Part shown: positions 22,250-33,806 of the stretch, in pieces | How the letters are laid out: each line of letters starts with the position of its first letter | Numbering within the stretch: position 1 is the first letter of the stretch | Assembly: GCA_037178675.1 (NCBI GenBank) | Contig: JAYMGJ010000569.1 | Location: 1-64,000, forward strand | Origin: Scleroderma bovista | Taxonomy: Eukaryota; Basidiomycota; Agaricomycetes; Boletales; Sclerodermataceae | Reading direction: 5' to 3' | DNA: 64,000 nucleotides | Notes under the pieces: generated by a model | The model's input: only the letters and a program-made list of their open reading frames with translations | Databases searched by the model: none | What the model was told of the DNA's origin: nothing | Program-made: the position numbers and the translations under genes

Positions 22250-22425
22250 CTCCCCCTCAAGTTGGACGTAGGCCAAGTTCAACAGCAAAGTGCTTCACTT
22301 TGGGGGACAGAACCCACCAGAAGATGGAGGTATTGGGATGCCGGCATCCAATATGGAGATTGGGAGTTCCAATGCTGATGGCGGGCATGATGCCGGTGTG
22401 CAAATGCAAACGGACTAATTTTCTT
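22250..22425 (-). pseudogene. 3' end fragment of a copia element
   Basis: A polypurine tract at 22250-22263 is preceded, on the minus strand, by a short open tail ending VELGLRPT and a stop. Nothing upstream of it is recognisable as RT. It is identified by the adjacent PPT and LTR only. Confidence 0.45.
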
Positions 22426-22739
22426 TTTTCATACCTATGTCTTTTGTACAATTTCTGCTTCATATTCCATGTATACCATATACATTGCATTGTAAAGTAT
22501 ATTCATGCATGTAGATTTGTCATTGTGAATCATTGACGCAGCCTGAGAACTCTGTCAGAGACATGCCAGTAATGGTCTCAACCACAGCCATGAACTCATT
22601 GCCAATATGTTGCCGGCACATGTGAGATTTACCTGTGTAATTTTTCAATGTTACTGATTTACATGAATACCAAGAGCAGGCTAGATATGTCCTGCAGATG
22701 TAACTATAATTGCCGTGTATGGTGGCATCAAGTATTTGA

Positions 22740-23520
22740 AGGACCAACATACTTTAATCCACTGTTGGCACAACACACAATTGGCAGAACATACAAGGGA
22801 GACCATCCACTTGGCATTGCATTGGCACATACAATCAGCACAACCACTGGCAGCATTACATCCATGCCACTGCAACACACCATCAGCACTTGCATAACAT
22901 TGGCACAAGACACTATTGGCACAGCACAACATACTATCGGCATCACATAATATTGGCACAACAGGGTATCGGCAGAGCACACTATCGGCACAACATACTA
23001 TCGGCACATCACACTATCGGCACAACAGACCATCAGCAGATATAGAATTGGCTCTACATAGAATCGGCACAACAAGATTTACCTCTGGAGTAATTTCAAT
23101 GTTACCAATATACATAAATAGCCAGAGTATCTATAGTTGCCATGGATGGCGGCATTAAGTAATCAGCACACTATTGGCACAACAAAGATCGGCAGAACAT
23201 ACATGGGGGAGAACATACAATCAGCACTACATACCTGTGGCACAGCACTCCTTTACTGTATACAATTGGCACACAGCAGGAGCACCACATACATTTTGCA
23301 ATACGATTGGCGGCATTGAGTATTGATAAGGGCAACATACTCTAATCGGCACATATAATCAGCACTACATACATCCGGCACAGCACTCCATTGGTCAGCA
23401 GCATGACATACAGTGGAATACCATCAGCACTTGTATAACAAAGGCACTTGCATAGCCTCGGCAGAACACACCATTGGCACAACACACTATTGGCACTACG
23501 TAACTATGCCAATCTTTCTG
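22740..23520. repeat. Subterminal repeats (ATTGGCACAACACA-type) of a KDZ-like transposon
   Basis: Dozens of imperfect 12-18 bp repeats (ACTATCGGCACAACA, TTGGCACAACACAC, ATCAGCAC) are arrayed in direct order. Similar repeats lie at 31.41-31.63 kb and 36.42-36.56 kb in related form. This is probably the left end of the transposon carrying the genes at 23.6-33.8 kb. The segment 22426-22739 shows nothing recognisable. Confidence 0.5.
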
Positions 23521-23664
23521 GCAGTGGTGAGATAGATGAACTATACATGGAAACCATTATTATATAATCGTTCAATTGTCATTTCCATTCCACATCCTGT
23601 CAGATTTGATAGCAGAAGTCCACAGAAATTGAGTGAGTAATTTCCCTCCTCTGAGCTAATCTGC

Positions 23665-25652
23665 ATGACATCGTTATCAGCCATTCCTGCACTGCCAGTG
23701 TGGCACCCGCCTCCATCCATTGTCAACGAATGGCTGCCATCAAGCATGGACTGGATACCACCCTCTCCCCCATGCCACGGGATGCGCACAGGTGAAGCGA
23801 GGATCCCACCCTCGCAATCAGATCTGATCAACCCTCCTGGCCCCTCAGTGCACAAGATGCATGCAGCAACCCCCACAAATACATCCCAGGCTTGGATGCC
23901 AGTGCATGCAGAGGATGGTAAGTCAGTATTACTGCAGGAATTATGTGTATTTAACAATCATCCAGTGGATTATTTTGAAATGGTGGACAGGATTAACGCA
24001 TTGCATGAGCATTTGGATCCATTCATGAGTGATGTGCTTTTGTCAAGACCGGTTCTCCTCAGCGATCTTACTAGGAGGTCCAGAGGTGCAGGGAACTAAT
24101 GAGGAGGTAAGTCCAGACACTAGTAGGTGCTAGTTAGTGCGGAGAGTCAAGTCCGGGTCAAATGAACGAAGTCCGGGCACTAGAGGAGCACAGGGAGTAA
24201 GTCTGGGTTTTTGCGGAGTAAGTCCGGACTGCGGGAAAGTGGTCCAGAGTTGAGCGCAGCTTGTCTGGAGCAAAGGACATCCCAGAGGTGGGATGAGTCC
24301 TGAGAGGTCTAGCGTCGAGTCTGGGACAGAGGTGGCTTTTGCCCTCGTGCAAGTAGGAGACTTGCTAGGATCGGACATAGGACCAAGGGGATGAGATAGG
24401 ACGGAGGCCGGAGTTGGCCAGAGTTCAGGAGTTCAGATGAACAGATGGATTAGGAGAGCATAATGGGTAGTACAGAGTGGGGAGTATCTTAGTTGAGATT
24501 TGATCTAAGGATCTACTAGGCTGGAGTACAGTAGTTTATATAGTAATGAGAACTAGGGTGAGTACATATGGTGACAAGTAAACACCTTAGTCGGGACAAG
24601 GGATGGAGCAGAAGCCGACAGGAAAATAAACCAGGTACAAGAAAATAAAGCAGGGACAAGAAAATAAACCGGAGCGGAAGCAGAAACGGGGAACTAGGAT
24701 TACAGGGACGATGGAGCAGATGCAGGGACAAGTAGGTAAAGGGAACTAGGTCGGAAGAGGACAAGTAAGGGTTGGAGGTGGACTTAACTAATGTTAAGTC
24801 TGGAGCGATGTCCAGGACCGGAGGAAGCGGGACCGGAGGAAGTGCAAGAGCGGAGGGAGTGCACGAGTGGAGGGAGTGCACAGGTGGAGGAAGGGTGGAG
24901 TAGCCGGAGGAAGGTCCGGAGTTGGACATGGAAATGTCCAAGGCCATTGGTTGACCTATCAGAGGGAGTGGAGCGGAACAGGAGCAGACCTGAGCCGGAG
25001 TTGGATGTACCAGCCGGAGTTGGGCTAGGTCACAGACCAGACAAAGGGAGTGGCTGGACTGAAACCAGAGTAGCGACTAATGGTAGGTACAGGTCCGACA
25101 CGGAGGAGTTAGACTGCAGATCTGTCTGTAGGAAGACAGGGGTTAGTCCTGAGGCGGAGATGGACGTAGTGACTGGAGTTGAGCTGGAGTGCAGCTATAG
25201 GGCTGGAGATGGCTGGACTAGATCCGGAGTTGCGTCTATGCCTAAGGAGTGGTCAGGCAGGCCAGGGTTAGACTGGAGTTGCGACTGGGAAAAGTATGGA
25301 TATGACAGCTTTCATGTAAGTCTCTCTTGGGCTTGATCCATAGTATCAGTTGATCAGTTGTCATCTAGTGGCCTCTGCAAGGGAAGTCGCTACATCCGTC
25401 CCTCCTAGGCACTTGCCTGACCTACTCCCACTCGATGCCGGCCTTGACCACCCTATGATTGCGGCCTACATTCATTACGCAAATACCTTGCTCAACACCG
25501 CCAGGCTGTGGAGATCAGAAATGTGCTGGAGAGCAATGTTGGCAAATGTGCGGGATATGTTGGCTAGGTCAGCCCAACTTGGCAAGAATGGTGACATAAT
25601 TGAGTCCAATCACCCTGAGGATGTGGTAGTATTAGATCCCTCCAAGCTGTAG
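23665..25652 (+). pseudogene. Unknown transposon-linked gene split by a solo LTR
   Basis: Exon material at 23665-24040 ends DYFEMVDRINALHEHLDPFMSDVL. After removing the LTR and one TSD it continues GCTTTCAT, then a GTAAGT donor at 25316. A second exon from about 25350 to 25652 reads LVASAREVATSVPPRHLPDL and ends DVVVLDPSKL-stop. I do not recognise the protein. It lies convergent to the KDZ-linked gene at 25.7-28.1 kb and inside the subterminal repeats. It is probably cargo of the same transposon. Confidence 0.45.
24041..25307 (+). mobile_element. Solo LTR, family C, TSD GCTTT
   Basis: This 1267-bp LTR starts TGTCAAGACCGG and ends GGATATGACA, flanked by GCTTT at 24036-24040 and 25308-25312. 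It contains only two to three units of the 17-bp minisatellite (near 24850) that is hugely expanded in the copy at 45384. Confidence 0.9.
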
Positions 25653-25732
25653 TTTTGTTACAGTAGTGCAGCAATCAAATCTTTTGGCACAAGACATGGC
25701 AGATTTGACAATAGCATTATTCTACAAGTATA

Positions 25733-28134
25733 TTATCTGCGGCATCTCTTTGGGCTGGGTGTGGGGACATCAGCATCTGGTTGCTTTGGCCACTTTCTTT
25801 GCCGTTCCGGTTGACTAGGTCCGGCAATGGCATTGACATGTTGCTCCCTGGCAATCTGGCGTGTGCTGGCAGCCCACTTGCCCTTGCCTCCAGAGTGTGT
25901 GGCATCATCATCCCCTGATTGACCAGCCTCCATCCCATTTGTGTTGCCAATGGAAGCCATAGTTAATTTATCAACTATCATTTGTTGGAATTGCTCAATG
26001 GATATTGAAATAGGCAGACTTACATTCCACCGGCACATCGGCTGTGTTCTTTTTAACCCGGGGCTTTGGCTTCATCAGTCCATTAGCCATGATGTTGCCA
26101 GGATCTATATGTGCTTTTTCTTATATGAGAATAAATGCCATTTCCAAGTAATTGAGACTGATACCCACCTTGCTGTTTAGGTTCGGCCGGCTGCTGTGCT
26201 GTCAGTGCCGCTGATAGGCTCTTTGTTAAGATCATCCCACTGGCATAACAAAACCAACCACCATGCACCATTTTCCTTAGATGATCTTGCATTATGTCCA
26301 TCTGAGTCATCCTCTATATATAAAATTCATATTCTGACAACAAAAATATTCAAAGGAACTGACCAGGCTGTTCAATGGGCATTGTATGGCTTGCTGACAG
26401 GGATGTTCCAAATATAGGAGGATGAAATACTTGGAATAAGTATGGGACATACCATCATCCTGGTTTGACTGGCATCGGTTTTTGTTTGTTGCACTGGACT
26501 CCCTCTCCTCTGGGGCCTCTTCTTTTATGCATGTCAATGGTTGCATAACAGGTTTGAAAGATCCATACCAATTGTGCACTGTCTCTTCTGACTGCTTGCA
26601 AGTTCCACATCCCGTGCCGCATGTTCTTTGAACCAGTCAAAACAAGTTGATAAAAGTATTGAGAGCTAACCTTTCAGGGGTGGCTGTTCTCCACTTATCA
26701 TTCTGGCCGCTGAGTCCTCACCATCTGATACTGGATCTTGTAATCCACCATCCATATCTCTCCATTTGCAAAATGTCAGTACATCTTCCAGATCTGTCAC
26801 TTGCCTGTCCCACCAGAATTCCAGTACCTTGGTAACCTCCTGATTTGTGAGCCGGGTCGGCTCTTTGAACTCCAAATGCTGCAGCAGATATCCAGATGAT
26901 ATGTAGATACTGGTCTTTGCATGGATGGCAGCCCAAGGAACACTGGCACTTGGCTTGCTGCATGCCTTGCCTGCGGCAAGGGGTCAATTCTCTGTCCATT
27001 TACAAGGCAGAACTTACAGTAATGCCATGTCACAAAGGTCCTCATTATATCCTTTCTCTCCAATGCTTGCATATCAAGGATGATCAGAATCATTGGTGTG
27101 CCATCTTCCGCTGTTGGTAAGACAGTTTGCAGCCTCTTCTGCCCTTTCTTCTGGCAGATCGTCAGTCCAGCATCATCATCGCTATCATCGTGTTCTTCCC
27201 CTCCTATGGCCTGCTGTGCATAGGCATCCCAGTGGTGCTTGATGTCGTCCCAATCAGCAAAGGTCTTCCCTTGTCCCAATGCCAAATTAAAGTCATGCCT
27301 GTGAATGTGAGTATACAAATACCACAAGTGAGAAGTGACATACATTCCCATCATGGGCTGACCATTCTGGCCCTTCCATGCTGCCATCACAACCACCCAC
27401 ATCCCACACTGCCGCCACATTTCCTGCGCAAACTGTTTGACATATTGTTGGCCTTTTGTCTCGGCCATTCTGTTTGCAGATGAATAATTGTCGAGATAAC
27501 ATGTCAAACTTACTCGGCCTGGACCTCTGCTGGTGGCTGCTCCTTGTTCCATTCATCAGCCTGCTTTGCCATAGCATCCCTTTCCTCCTGGGTGAGCTTC
27601 CCCATGATGCATCCTACTGCCTTTTGGTAGCCTTTAATCATGCTTGTGCTTCCTTGGGCAATTCCGGCCTGTTCGAATTCGGCTTTGATTTCTTTTTTCT
27701 TTGACTTCATCACAACTGATCTGGCAGTCCACCTACGTCCATACTTTACTAGGGCCTTTCGGGCACGGGCTCGGCTGTGGTTATACAACCAATTTTTAAT
27801 TGCCTGATATCACTGATGCATCAGTAGTCCATGTGAAGTTATGGAAATGGTGCGCACTTTTTTTTTTCTCCCATTCATGTCCTTTGAGTGTGCTATTGGC
27901 AGGGAGATTCTTGATTTTTGCCTTCATGGCACTCTTCATACCTTTCCTTTGGTTGCTGTCAGCTGCCTTCCAGTCTTCCAAGGCTTCCTCAAGGACCTCG
28001 ACCTCGTCATCCCAGAGTTTGGTTTTTACCACATTTTGTGGTGCCTCTGGGCCCGACGAGTCAGAAGAATGGTCTTGCTCATCTTCTGTATCAAGATTCT
28101 CCATAGATCTGCTGGAGGAATGATTGTGGGCCAT
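25733..28134 (-). pseudogene. Conserved KDZ-linked basidiomycete gene, unknown function
   Basis: A multi-exon gene is read leftward. Exon 1 (28134 to about 27862) reads LWDDEVEVLEEALEDWKAADSNQRKGM to GHEWEKKK. Exon 2 (about 27807 to 27531) reads IKNWLYNHSRARARKALVKYGRRWTAR to QPPAEVQA, with introns GTGCGC-AG and GTAAGT-AG. Exon 3 (about 27486 to 26990) reads YVKQFAQEMWRQCG then FNLALGQGKTFADW. Another exon near 26875 reads EFKEPTRLTNQEVTKVLEFWWDRQ. A frameshift near 26990 and a basic tail to 25733 follow. From memory, this family is abundant in agaricomycetes beside KDZ transposases and has no assigned function. It is divergent from the KDZ gene. Confidence 0.6.
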
Positions 28135-28549
28135 GCTGTATGTTGAGTAGACTCAGATATTTTTTGAGTGGTGCTGTGCTAGAAAAGTCCCCAACACTTT
28201 GTTGAAGGATTTGCAAGCCATTTTTTCTCCCATGTCAATTAGTGTTCAGTTCCTCCCCACTGCCTTCTTTTGGATAATCCATTGCTGAGCTAGCTACTTC
28301 TGAGGCCAGCTATGTTGTTCGGCAGCTAAGATGCTATTTCCGGATGTTAACTGCAGATCTAATGCAGTAGTGGCCACCATATATGGGATTTTGCATTGGT
28401 GCCTGATCTTCAAGTCCATATTAGAAAAGCTAGATTTAAATCAGCAGATCCACAGATCCCATTCTGATCACTGTCCATGCTGTTTCAATGAGGCTTCAGT
28501 GAGATACAATGTGGGAGACTTTGTGCAGGGATTTCCTCATCAGATACCA

Positions 28550-30378
28550 CTCATGGAAAAGTCCAAGACACAACCTGCTGGTAGCTCTACTCCAGTGGTC
28601 CATGTAACATGGCAGGCATCAAAATCAAGGATGGGATCTATTGATAAGATGGTGAAGGCAACTCCCTGAAAGAAGGCCTGTCATGGAAAAGCTCCTTCGA
28701 ATGACACTCCAACCCAGTCAGCATCTATAGGATTAGAACAATCCCAACTGTTTCCAGATGATGGCCAGCCATACCTTTCCATGGATGATCTTCCACCCCG
28801 AAAGAAAACAGGTGTGTCAAAGAATCAGGTGTGTGATTTATTCCAATCCTGCACTTGCCATGACCTCCTGAAGGCATATTAGGACAGTTACTTATTGGCA
28901 TGGTTGCCATACAAGCAGAGGTACCTCCAGGTCCTTCTGGACATGGAGGCACCCCCTCACCCAAGAGTCTGCATGTTGTGTCAAGGAGATGGCAAGTACA
29001 GATGCGCCAAATGCATCCACCAGCCCTTGCTCTGCAGTTCCTGTTGCAGAAAGGAACACAAGTTGCAGCCCTTCCACTGGGTGGACCAATGGAATGGTAC
29101 ATTCTTTGAGGAATCATCATTATGACTGGTGAGTCACAAATTCTACTTGGCATACAGCAACAACTCATTTAGAAGGCTGGGTTGGTGGTACACCTTGGCC
29201 ATGGTGGGGATCTGTGTCCGAATGGTGGGATGGATGGTGAGGACATTGCTGGTGATGTTGAGGATGAATGGGAGGATATTCAGGACCAACCAAGACCCCA
29301 TCATCTCTCTGGAGGAACGGACAGGTCTTGCCTGATTGTAGTGCATACATCTGGGGTACATTTTTGCGATGTGAGGTATTGTAACTGTCCAGATGCAGGA
29401 GCTTCACATCTGCAGTTGGTCAAAGCAGGACTCTTCCCGGCAACTACAAAGGAACCTAGGACTGTATTCACCTTCCAAGTATTGGATGACTTCATTATGG
29501 ATAATGTGGAGTGCGGCACATCTGGCATGAATTATTACAGCAAGCTTCGGCGAGTCACATCCAATGCATTTCCTGGCCTTGTACCAGTGAGTTCAAAGCA
29601 TGATATTAAGGACCCAATGACACCACCAACACTGATCCAAGAACAGATACAGAGAGCTACTCAGGGTGTCGAGGATGTGGAGGCTGTTGAAGCTGTTGAA
29701 ATGGCAAGGTTTTCATCCAGGGTCTCTTGATCCCAAGAGGGGGGAATTGGTGCTGTTCTGTCCGGCATGCCCACAACCAGGAGTAAACATTCCATCCAGT
29801 GAAGATGTAGACCTCTCGGAGTAAGTAATGTTTTATTTTTACTTGTACTTATTGAGCAGCTGCGCAATATAGGTGGAAATATTCTAGGACCATTGTGATG
29901 GATGGAAACTTCAAGGCCGAGCATATGCAGCCAAAGAATTCAGCTAATGAAGTTTGGCTCATGGACAGAATGGGATTTATGGTTACAATGCCGGAATATA
30001 AGGATTATCTGGCTGGAACATTGAACCAGGTTGAGGTTTGTGATTGCACATGTTTACAATATGGTTCAGCATTGTAATGGAATTCACAGAAATCTGACTG
30101 TAGCAACCATCGAGCAGTAAACCAGGCAAATGCTAAAAGAAATCTACTGGAATTGGCGGGTGTGCATGTGCGCGGCATGGATGCTTTGTACCCCATGCAA
30201 TGGTTGACTTTCAGAAGGGAGAACAGTATGTGCCGACATGTTGCTTGCATTCCACTCTAACAGGAAGATAGGCAGGTAAATATGGATTATGCTCTGGCAC
30301 ATGCTGTGCAACATGGGATGGATCCGCAACAAAAAGTCATAACCTTTTATGACATCAATTGCCAATACAGCAAAAACT
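28550..30378 (+). pseudogene. KDZ transposase (CxC2 cluster plus DDE core), truncated
   Basis: The order is: a Ser/Thr-rich N-terminus; the CxC2-like zinc cluster (CMLCQGDGKYRCAKC ... LLCSSCCRKEH, 28970-29062); WVDQWNGTFF; an intron at 29129; then HLGHGGDLCP, SGVHFCDVRYC, and FQVLDDFIMDNVECGTSG to FPGLVP (29490-29585). After another intron comes the DDE core: DGNFKAEHM (Asp codon 29901-29903) and FYDINCQY (Asp codon 30351-30353). Introns with GTAAGT and GTATGT donors are visible. Stops: TAG at 28880-28882, and TGA at 29123-29125 in place of an expected CGA. Coding ends abruptly at the foldback at 30379, so the C-terminal half is missing. Such transposases are typical of mushroom genomes. Confidence 0.8.
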
Positions 30379-31409
30379 CATTTCGGCACAGTTAACAGTT
30401 CGGCACAATGAACAATTCAGCACTATCATCATTGCACACATTGCCAGAAGCATCCTGACACACCACTACACAACAGAGTGAACTAATCTAGCATCAATCA
30501 TGCTGCCAGAATTATAATTGTGCCGAACTGTTGAATCTGCCGGAATGATAAATGTGCTGCACAGTTACATGTGCTGGAGTACACAGCAATTGGTGATGTT
30601 CACCCCATGGATGCTACTGCCATTGAGGCACTGCACACCCTCACTTGAACAGAACCAGCAGAGCAAGAGAGATGTGACCACAGCTATTTCTGCAGGTGGT
30701 CAATGCAGATCAAGTTGGAACTGACTGTCAACACTGATGATGAGAAGCTTGCAGGAGCATCAGCCTTGAGGAGAAACCATCGCTGATGAGTGGTTCATAT
30801 GCACCTGCAGAAGGATTTGAAGTAGCTGGGAAAGAAGACAAGTGTGCACAGTGCAAAGAGAGAGACTTACTGCAAAACCAGGTCAAGTGTTCAACCTCAA
30901 CAGCACACAGTAAATCTCTCTCCTTGCATTGTGTACATTTCTCTTCTTCCCCAGCTACTTTTCTTCCTTTTGCAGGTGTGTGCATATGGGCCACTCATTC
31001 ACAATGGTTTCTCCTCAAGGCTGATGCTCCTGCGAGCTTCTCATCATTTTCAGTGTTGACAGTCGGTTCCAACTTGATCCGCATTGACCACCTGTGGAAA
31101 TAGCTGCGGTCACATCTCTCTTGCTCTGCTGGTTCTGTCCAAGTGAGGGTGTGCAGTGCCTCAATGGCAGTAGCATCCATGGGGTGAACATCACTGATTG
31201 CTGTGTACTTTGGCACATGTAACTGTGCAGCACATTTATCATTCCAGCAGATTCAACAGTTCGGCACAATTATAATTCTGGCAGCATGATTGATGCTAGA
31301 TTAGTTCACTCTGTTGTGTAGTGGTGTGTCAGGATGCTTCTGGCAATGTGTGCAATGATGATAGTGCTGAATTGTTCATTGTGCCGAACTGTTAACTGTG
31401 CTGAAATGA
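30379..31409. mobile_element. Foldback element: ~1-kb near-perfect hairpin
   Basis: The sequence from CATTTCGGCACAG at 30379 is repeated in inverted orientation to CTGAAATG at 31408. Arms are about 490 bp, with a spacer of only about 40 bp centred on 30894. Arms differ by scattered substitutions. It splits the KDZ gene right after FYDINCQYSKN. No protein is encoded; the ORFs inside are mirror images of one another. Confidence 0.85.
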
Positions 31410-31640
31410 TGAATGTGCTGAACAGTTGATTGCGCCGCAGGGCTGACTCTGCCGCAATGTTGAGCCAGAATGGTGATTGTGCTGAACTGTTGATTGTGCC
31501 ACAGTGTTGACTCTGCCGCAATGTTGACTGTGCCAGAGGGTTGATTGTGCCGCAGTGTTGACTCTGCCGCAATGTTGAGCATGCCGAGCGGCACCACATC
31601 CCATCGGCACAACACACGTTCAGATAGTATCTACTACAAA
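31410..31640. repeat. TGCCGCAATGTTGAC tandem repeats
   Basis: About eight units of roughly 16-32 bp with consensus (T/G)TGCC(G/A)CA(A/G)TGTTGA follow the foldback. They end in CATCGGCACAACACACG, which matches the subterminal repeats at 22.7-23.5 kb. Similar units occur at 36530-36570. Confidence 0.6.
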
Positions 31641-31720
31641 CTACTTCCAACAAATTTGGACTACATACCATCAGAATTACATTTTAGTACAACAGACAAT
31701 CATATCAGGAAGCTAATTAT

Positions 31721-32822
31721 TCAATGTTTCACCAGTGCATTGCGGACATTATCTGGCATCACCCAATCAAGAGGCCATGGCACCCTCAACCAATGGTGAA
31801 TATTATCCCTCATATAATACACCAAACAGCACCTCGCTCCATCAACCTTGTTGACGCCGTGCCGAAAGAGCCAGCCAGAAAATGCAACGACAGTGCCGGG
31901 ATTGTACAATACCTGAATCCCAAGACTGGGAATGTGCAGTGCACAATCATCATAATTACCAACACTGACTAGCATGTCATACCAATCTGCTCGAGAGTGT
32001 GGGTCCCTGTGGAGGGGGGTGCTTCGATTGACAATTAGCGAGATATTGGTGAAGACAGTGGACCAATTTTCAAGTGCTGCCAGCATTCTGGGATCATGGC
32101 CGGTTGCCCAGTCAGTCAAGCATTGCATGGCAAGGTGGCCAGCATCGTATAGAGACGGATGGATAATGGAAAGAACACCTGCAAGTATGGCCGATGGAAG
32201 ACATATATCCTTGCTCCATTGATAGCCGGTAGGACTGGCAAAAGCCTTGGACACCCCCGGAATGTCATTGGGGGTCTAGCAGAAGATCAAACAAGTGCAT
32301 CATCAAAAGAAGGAAGGTACTCACAGAATGGCCGAGCATGTGCTGTGCTGGAGAGAATTCCAAGCACCCGAAAATATCCACGTTGTCCTTGAAATACTGG
32401 TGTGTTGTATGCCATGATTGGTTAGTAATACTCTCTTCCAGTGGATCTGCAAGTGGATCAATGGATGCTGTGATGTGCTCCTAGAAACAAAGGCCTCAAC
32501 AGTGGACAATGAGAGTGGAATGATACCATACTTGGATGCAGGAAGCTAGAGCTCCGGGCAGATACCACAATGCAATTGTGTTGCCTTCTCCCAGAATAAT
32601 GGTGGGCTGGGAAAGGGTCCCAGTCAAAGAGGAAGGATGTCTATGGAGGACCCTAATCTCCTGTTGCTCATTTGTGCTGGATTGCATTGGTCCGATGCTT
32701 TCAGACAACCTAATCAAGTCAATGCTGCATGAAAATTCAGTGGATATCAAGGAAGGGATAATAGAGCTATAAAAGAATTGGCTCACTCTGATTATGGTAT
32801 GCCTGTGTGATGGTGGATACAA
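31721..32822 (-). CDS. TET/JBP-like 2-oxoglutarate/Fe(II) dioxygenase
   Basis: Three exons are readable leftward. The first (about 32750 to 32541) includes NTIALWYLPGALASCIQ. The second (about 32498 to 32326) includes DNVDIFGCLEFSPAQHMLGHS. An intron with GTGAGT donor follows, and the last exon (about 32277 to 31721) has a 177-codon open stretch from 32254. This holds the double-stranded beta-helix core: VNRSTPLHRDPHS with the Fe-binding HxD (His 32009-32011, Asp 32003-32005); YNPGTVVAFSGWLFRHGV with the second His (31859-31861); and DGARC with the probable 2OG-binding Arg (31832-31834). All four key residues are present. Fungal TET/JBP enzymes oxidise 5-methylcytosine (shown for a Coprinopsis enzyme) and are spread with KDZ transposons. 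The frame 33090-32767 may be the N-terminal exon. Whether the N-terminus is intact is uncertain. Confidence 0.75.
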
Positions 32823-33090
32823 TTTGGTTCATGGCTACAGTTGCGTCCACTGGCAGGGACAGAAGTGTTTCCAGGGTGGGGGAATTTAAGTCTGGGAATG
32901 CTTCATTCAGGAAGCGGCGCTGCATATATGATGCCATGATGTCAGACAAAGTATAGTTGGATGGCATGGCATTTGCACCAGCCATTGGATACAGGACAAC
33001 TTTTGACAATGTGGGGAGTAAAAATTTTAGTGGGGGATGTGCAGCAACCTGTGGACATTTGTTTGCAAACAGCAATGCAACACATTCCAT
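32767..33090 (-). CDS. Possible N-terminal exon of the TET/JBP-like gene
   Basis: The open frame reads MECVALLFANKCPQVAAHPP to ASYMQRRFLNEAFPDLNSPT and TITQAYHNQSEP. It has protein-like composition on the same strand, directly upstream of the oxygenase exons. I do not recognise a domain. The link to the oxygenase is by position only. Confidence 0.35.
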   Translation of the reverse strand: MECVALLFANKCPQVAAHPPLKFLLPTLSKVVLYPMAGANAMPSNYTLSDIMASYMQRRFLNEAFPDLNSPTLETLLSLPVDATVAMNQIVSTITQAYHNQSEPILL

Positions 33091-33193
33091 TCTCAGCTAG
33101 ATCCACTAAACAAGGCTGATCGGCAATTGGCCGGTCACAGCTGAATGGCATGCAAACGTACAAATGAAAGTGGTAAGTGGGGAATGATTACAT

Positions 33194-33806
33194 TTGATTA
33201 ACACACTCATGAGCCCCCAGGCAAATTTAGAATGTGTGCTTGCCACATGCCAGGCTATGGGTGTGAAGATGATATTGCCAATGATGGCGAGCAGGGTGCA
33301 CAGAATGGTCGTACTAGAAAATCTGCTGCCGGCAAGACTGTATGCGGCAATGCGACAGTTGAACATCTATCATGCAAAGGCTGCTGAAGTCCAGGTTCCA
33401 AGTATGCTGCAAATGGCAAACTCGTGGTGGGTAAATGGCCACGGCCCATGTATGGCAGGGTACAGCACGCGGCCACTGTGGGACATGGTATCAGAGGCAG
33501 AGGCATTCTTTCCGCCAGACCTGGTATGCTCCCTTATTCGTGTTGTGTTAGATACTAAAGCTTTGCCAAGGTTGCCGATAGAAAGCTCACCATTCTACTC
33601 ACCGTTGGGTATACCTCAGACAAGGCCTTGTCAAATGCACGGTACTTCTGTGACAATATGTTGCAGAGCTCGGACAATGCCCTCAAATATCATATGGAGG
33701 TGATGCAGCATTGTGCAAAAAGGATGGAGGACATTGAGATGTTAACCCATGCACCAAATGCATTGCAGCAGAAATGGGAGGAGTCATTGGATCGCCGCCA
33801 TAGGTA
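33194..33806 (+). CDS. Unknown gene divergent from the TET/JBP-like gene
   Basis: The first part (33194 to about 33525) reads LMSPQANLECVLATCQAMGVKM, LPARLYAAMRQLNIYHAKAAEV and WDMVSEAEAFFPPDL. After a probable intron or frameshift a coherent stretch follows (about 33625-33795): ALSNARYFCDNMLQSSDNAL, then MEVMQHCAKRMEDIEMLTHA and ALQQKWEESLDRRHR, ending at a GTAAAC-like donor. I recognise no domain. The head-to-head position 100 bases from the oxygenase gene suggests cargo of the same transposon. Confidence 0.4.

Noticed and set aside
22740..23500. CRISPR-like array of short repeats
   Set aside because: Repeats are variable in length and sequence, spacers are not uniform, and the context is a fungal transposon end.
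30786..31269. Paired ORFs on both strands near 31 kb
   Set aside because: They are mirror images produced by the foldback arms, not independent genes.
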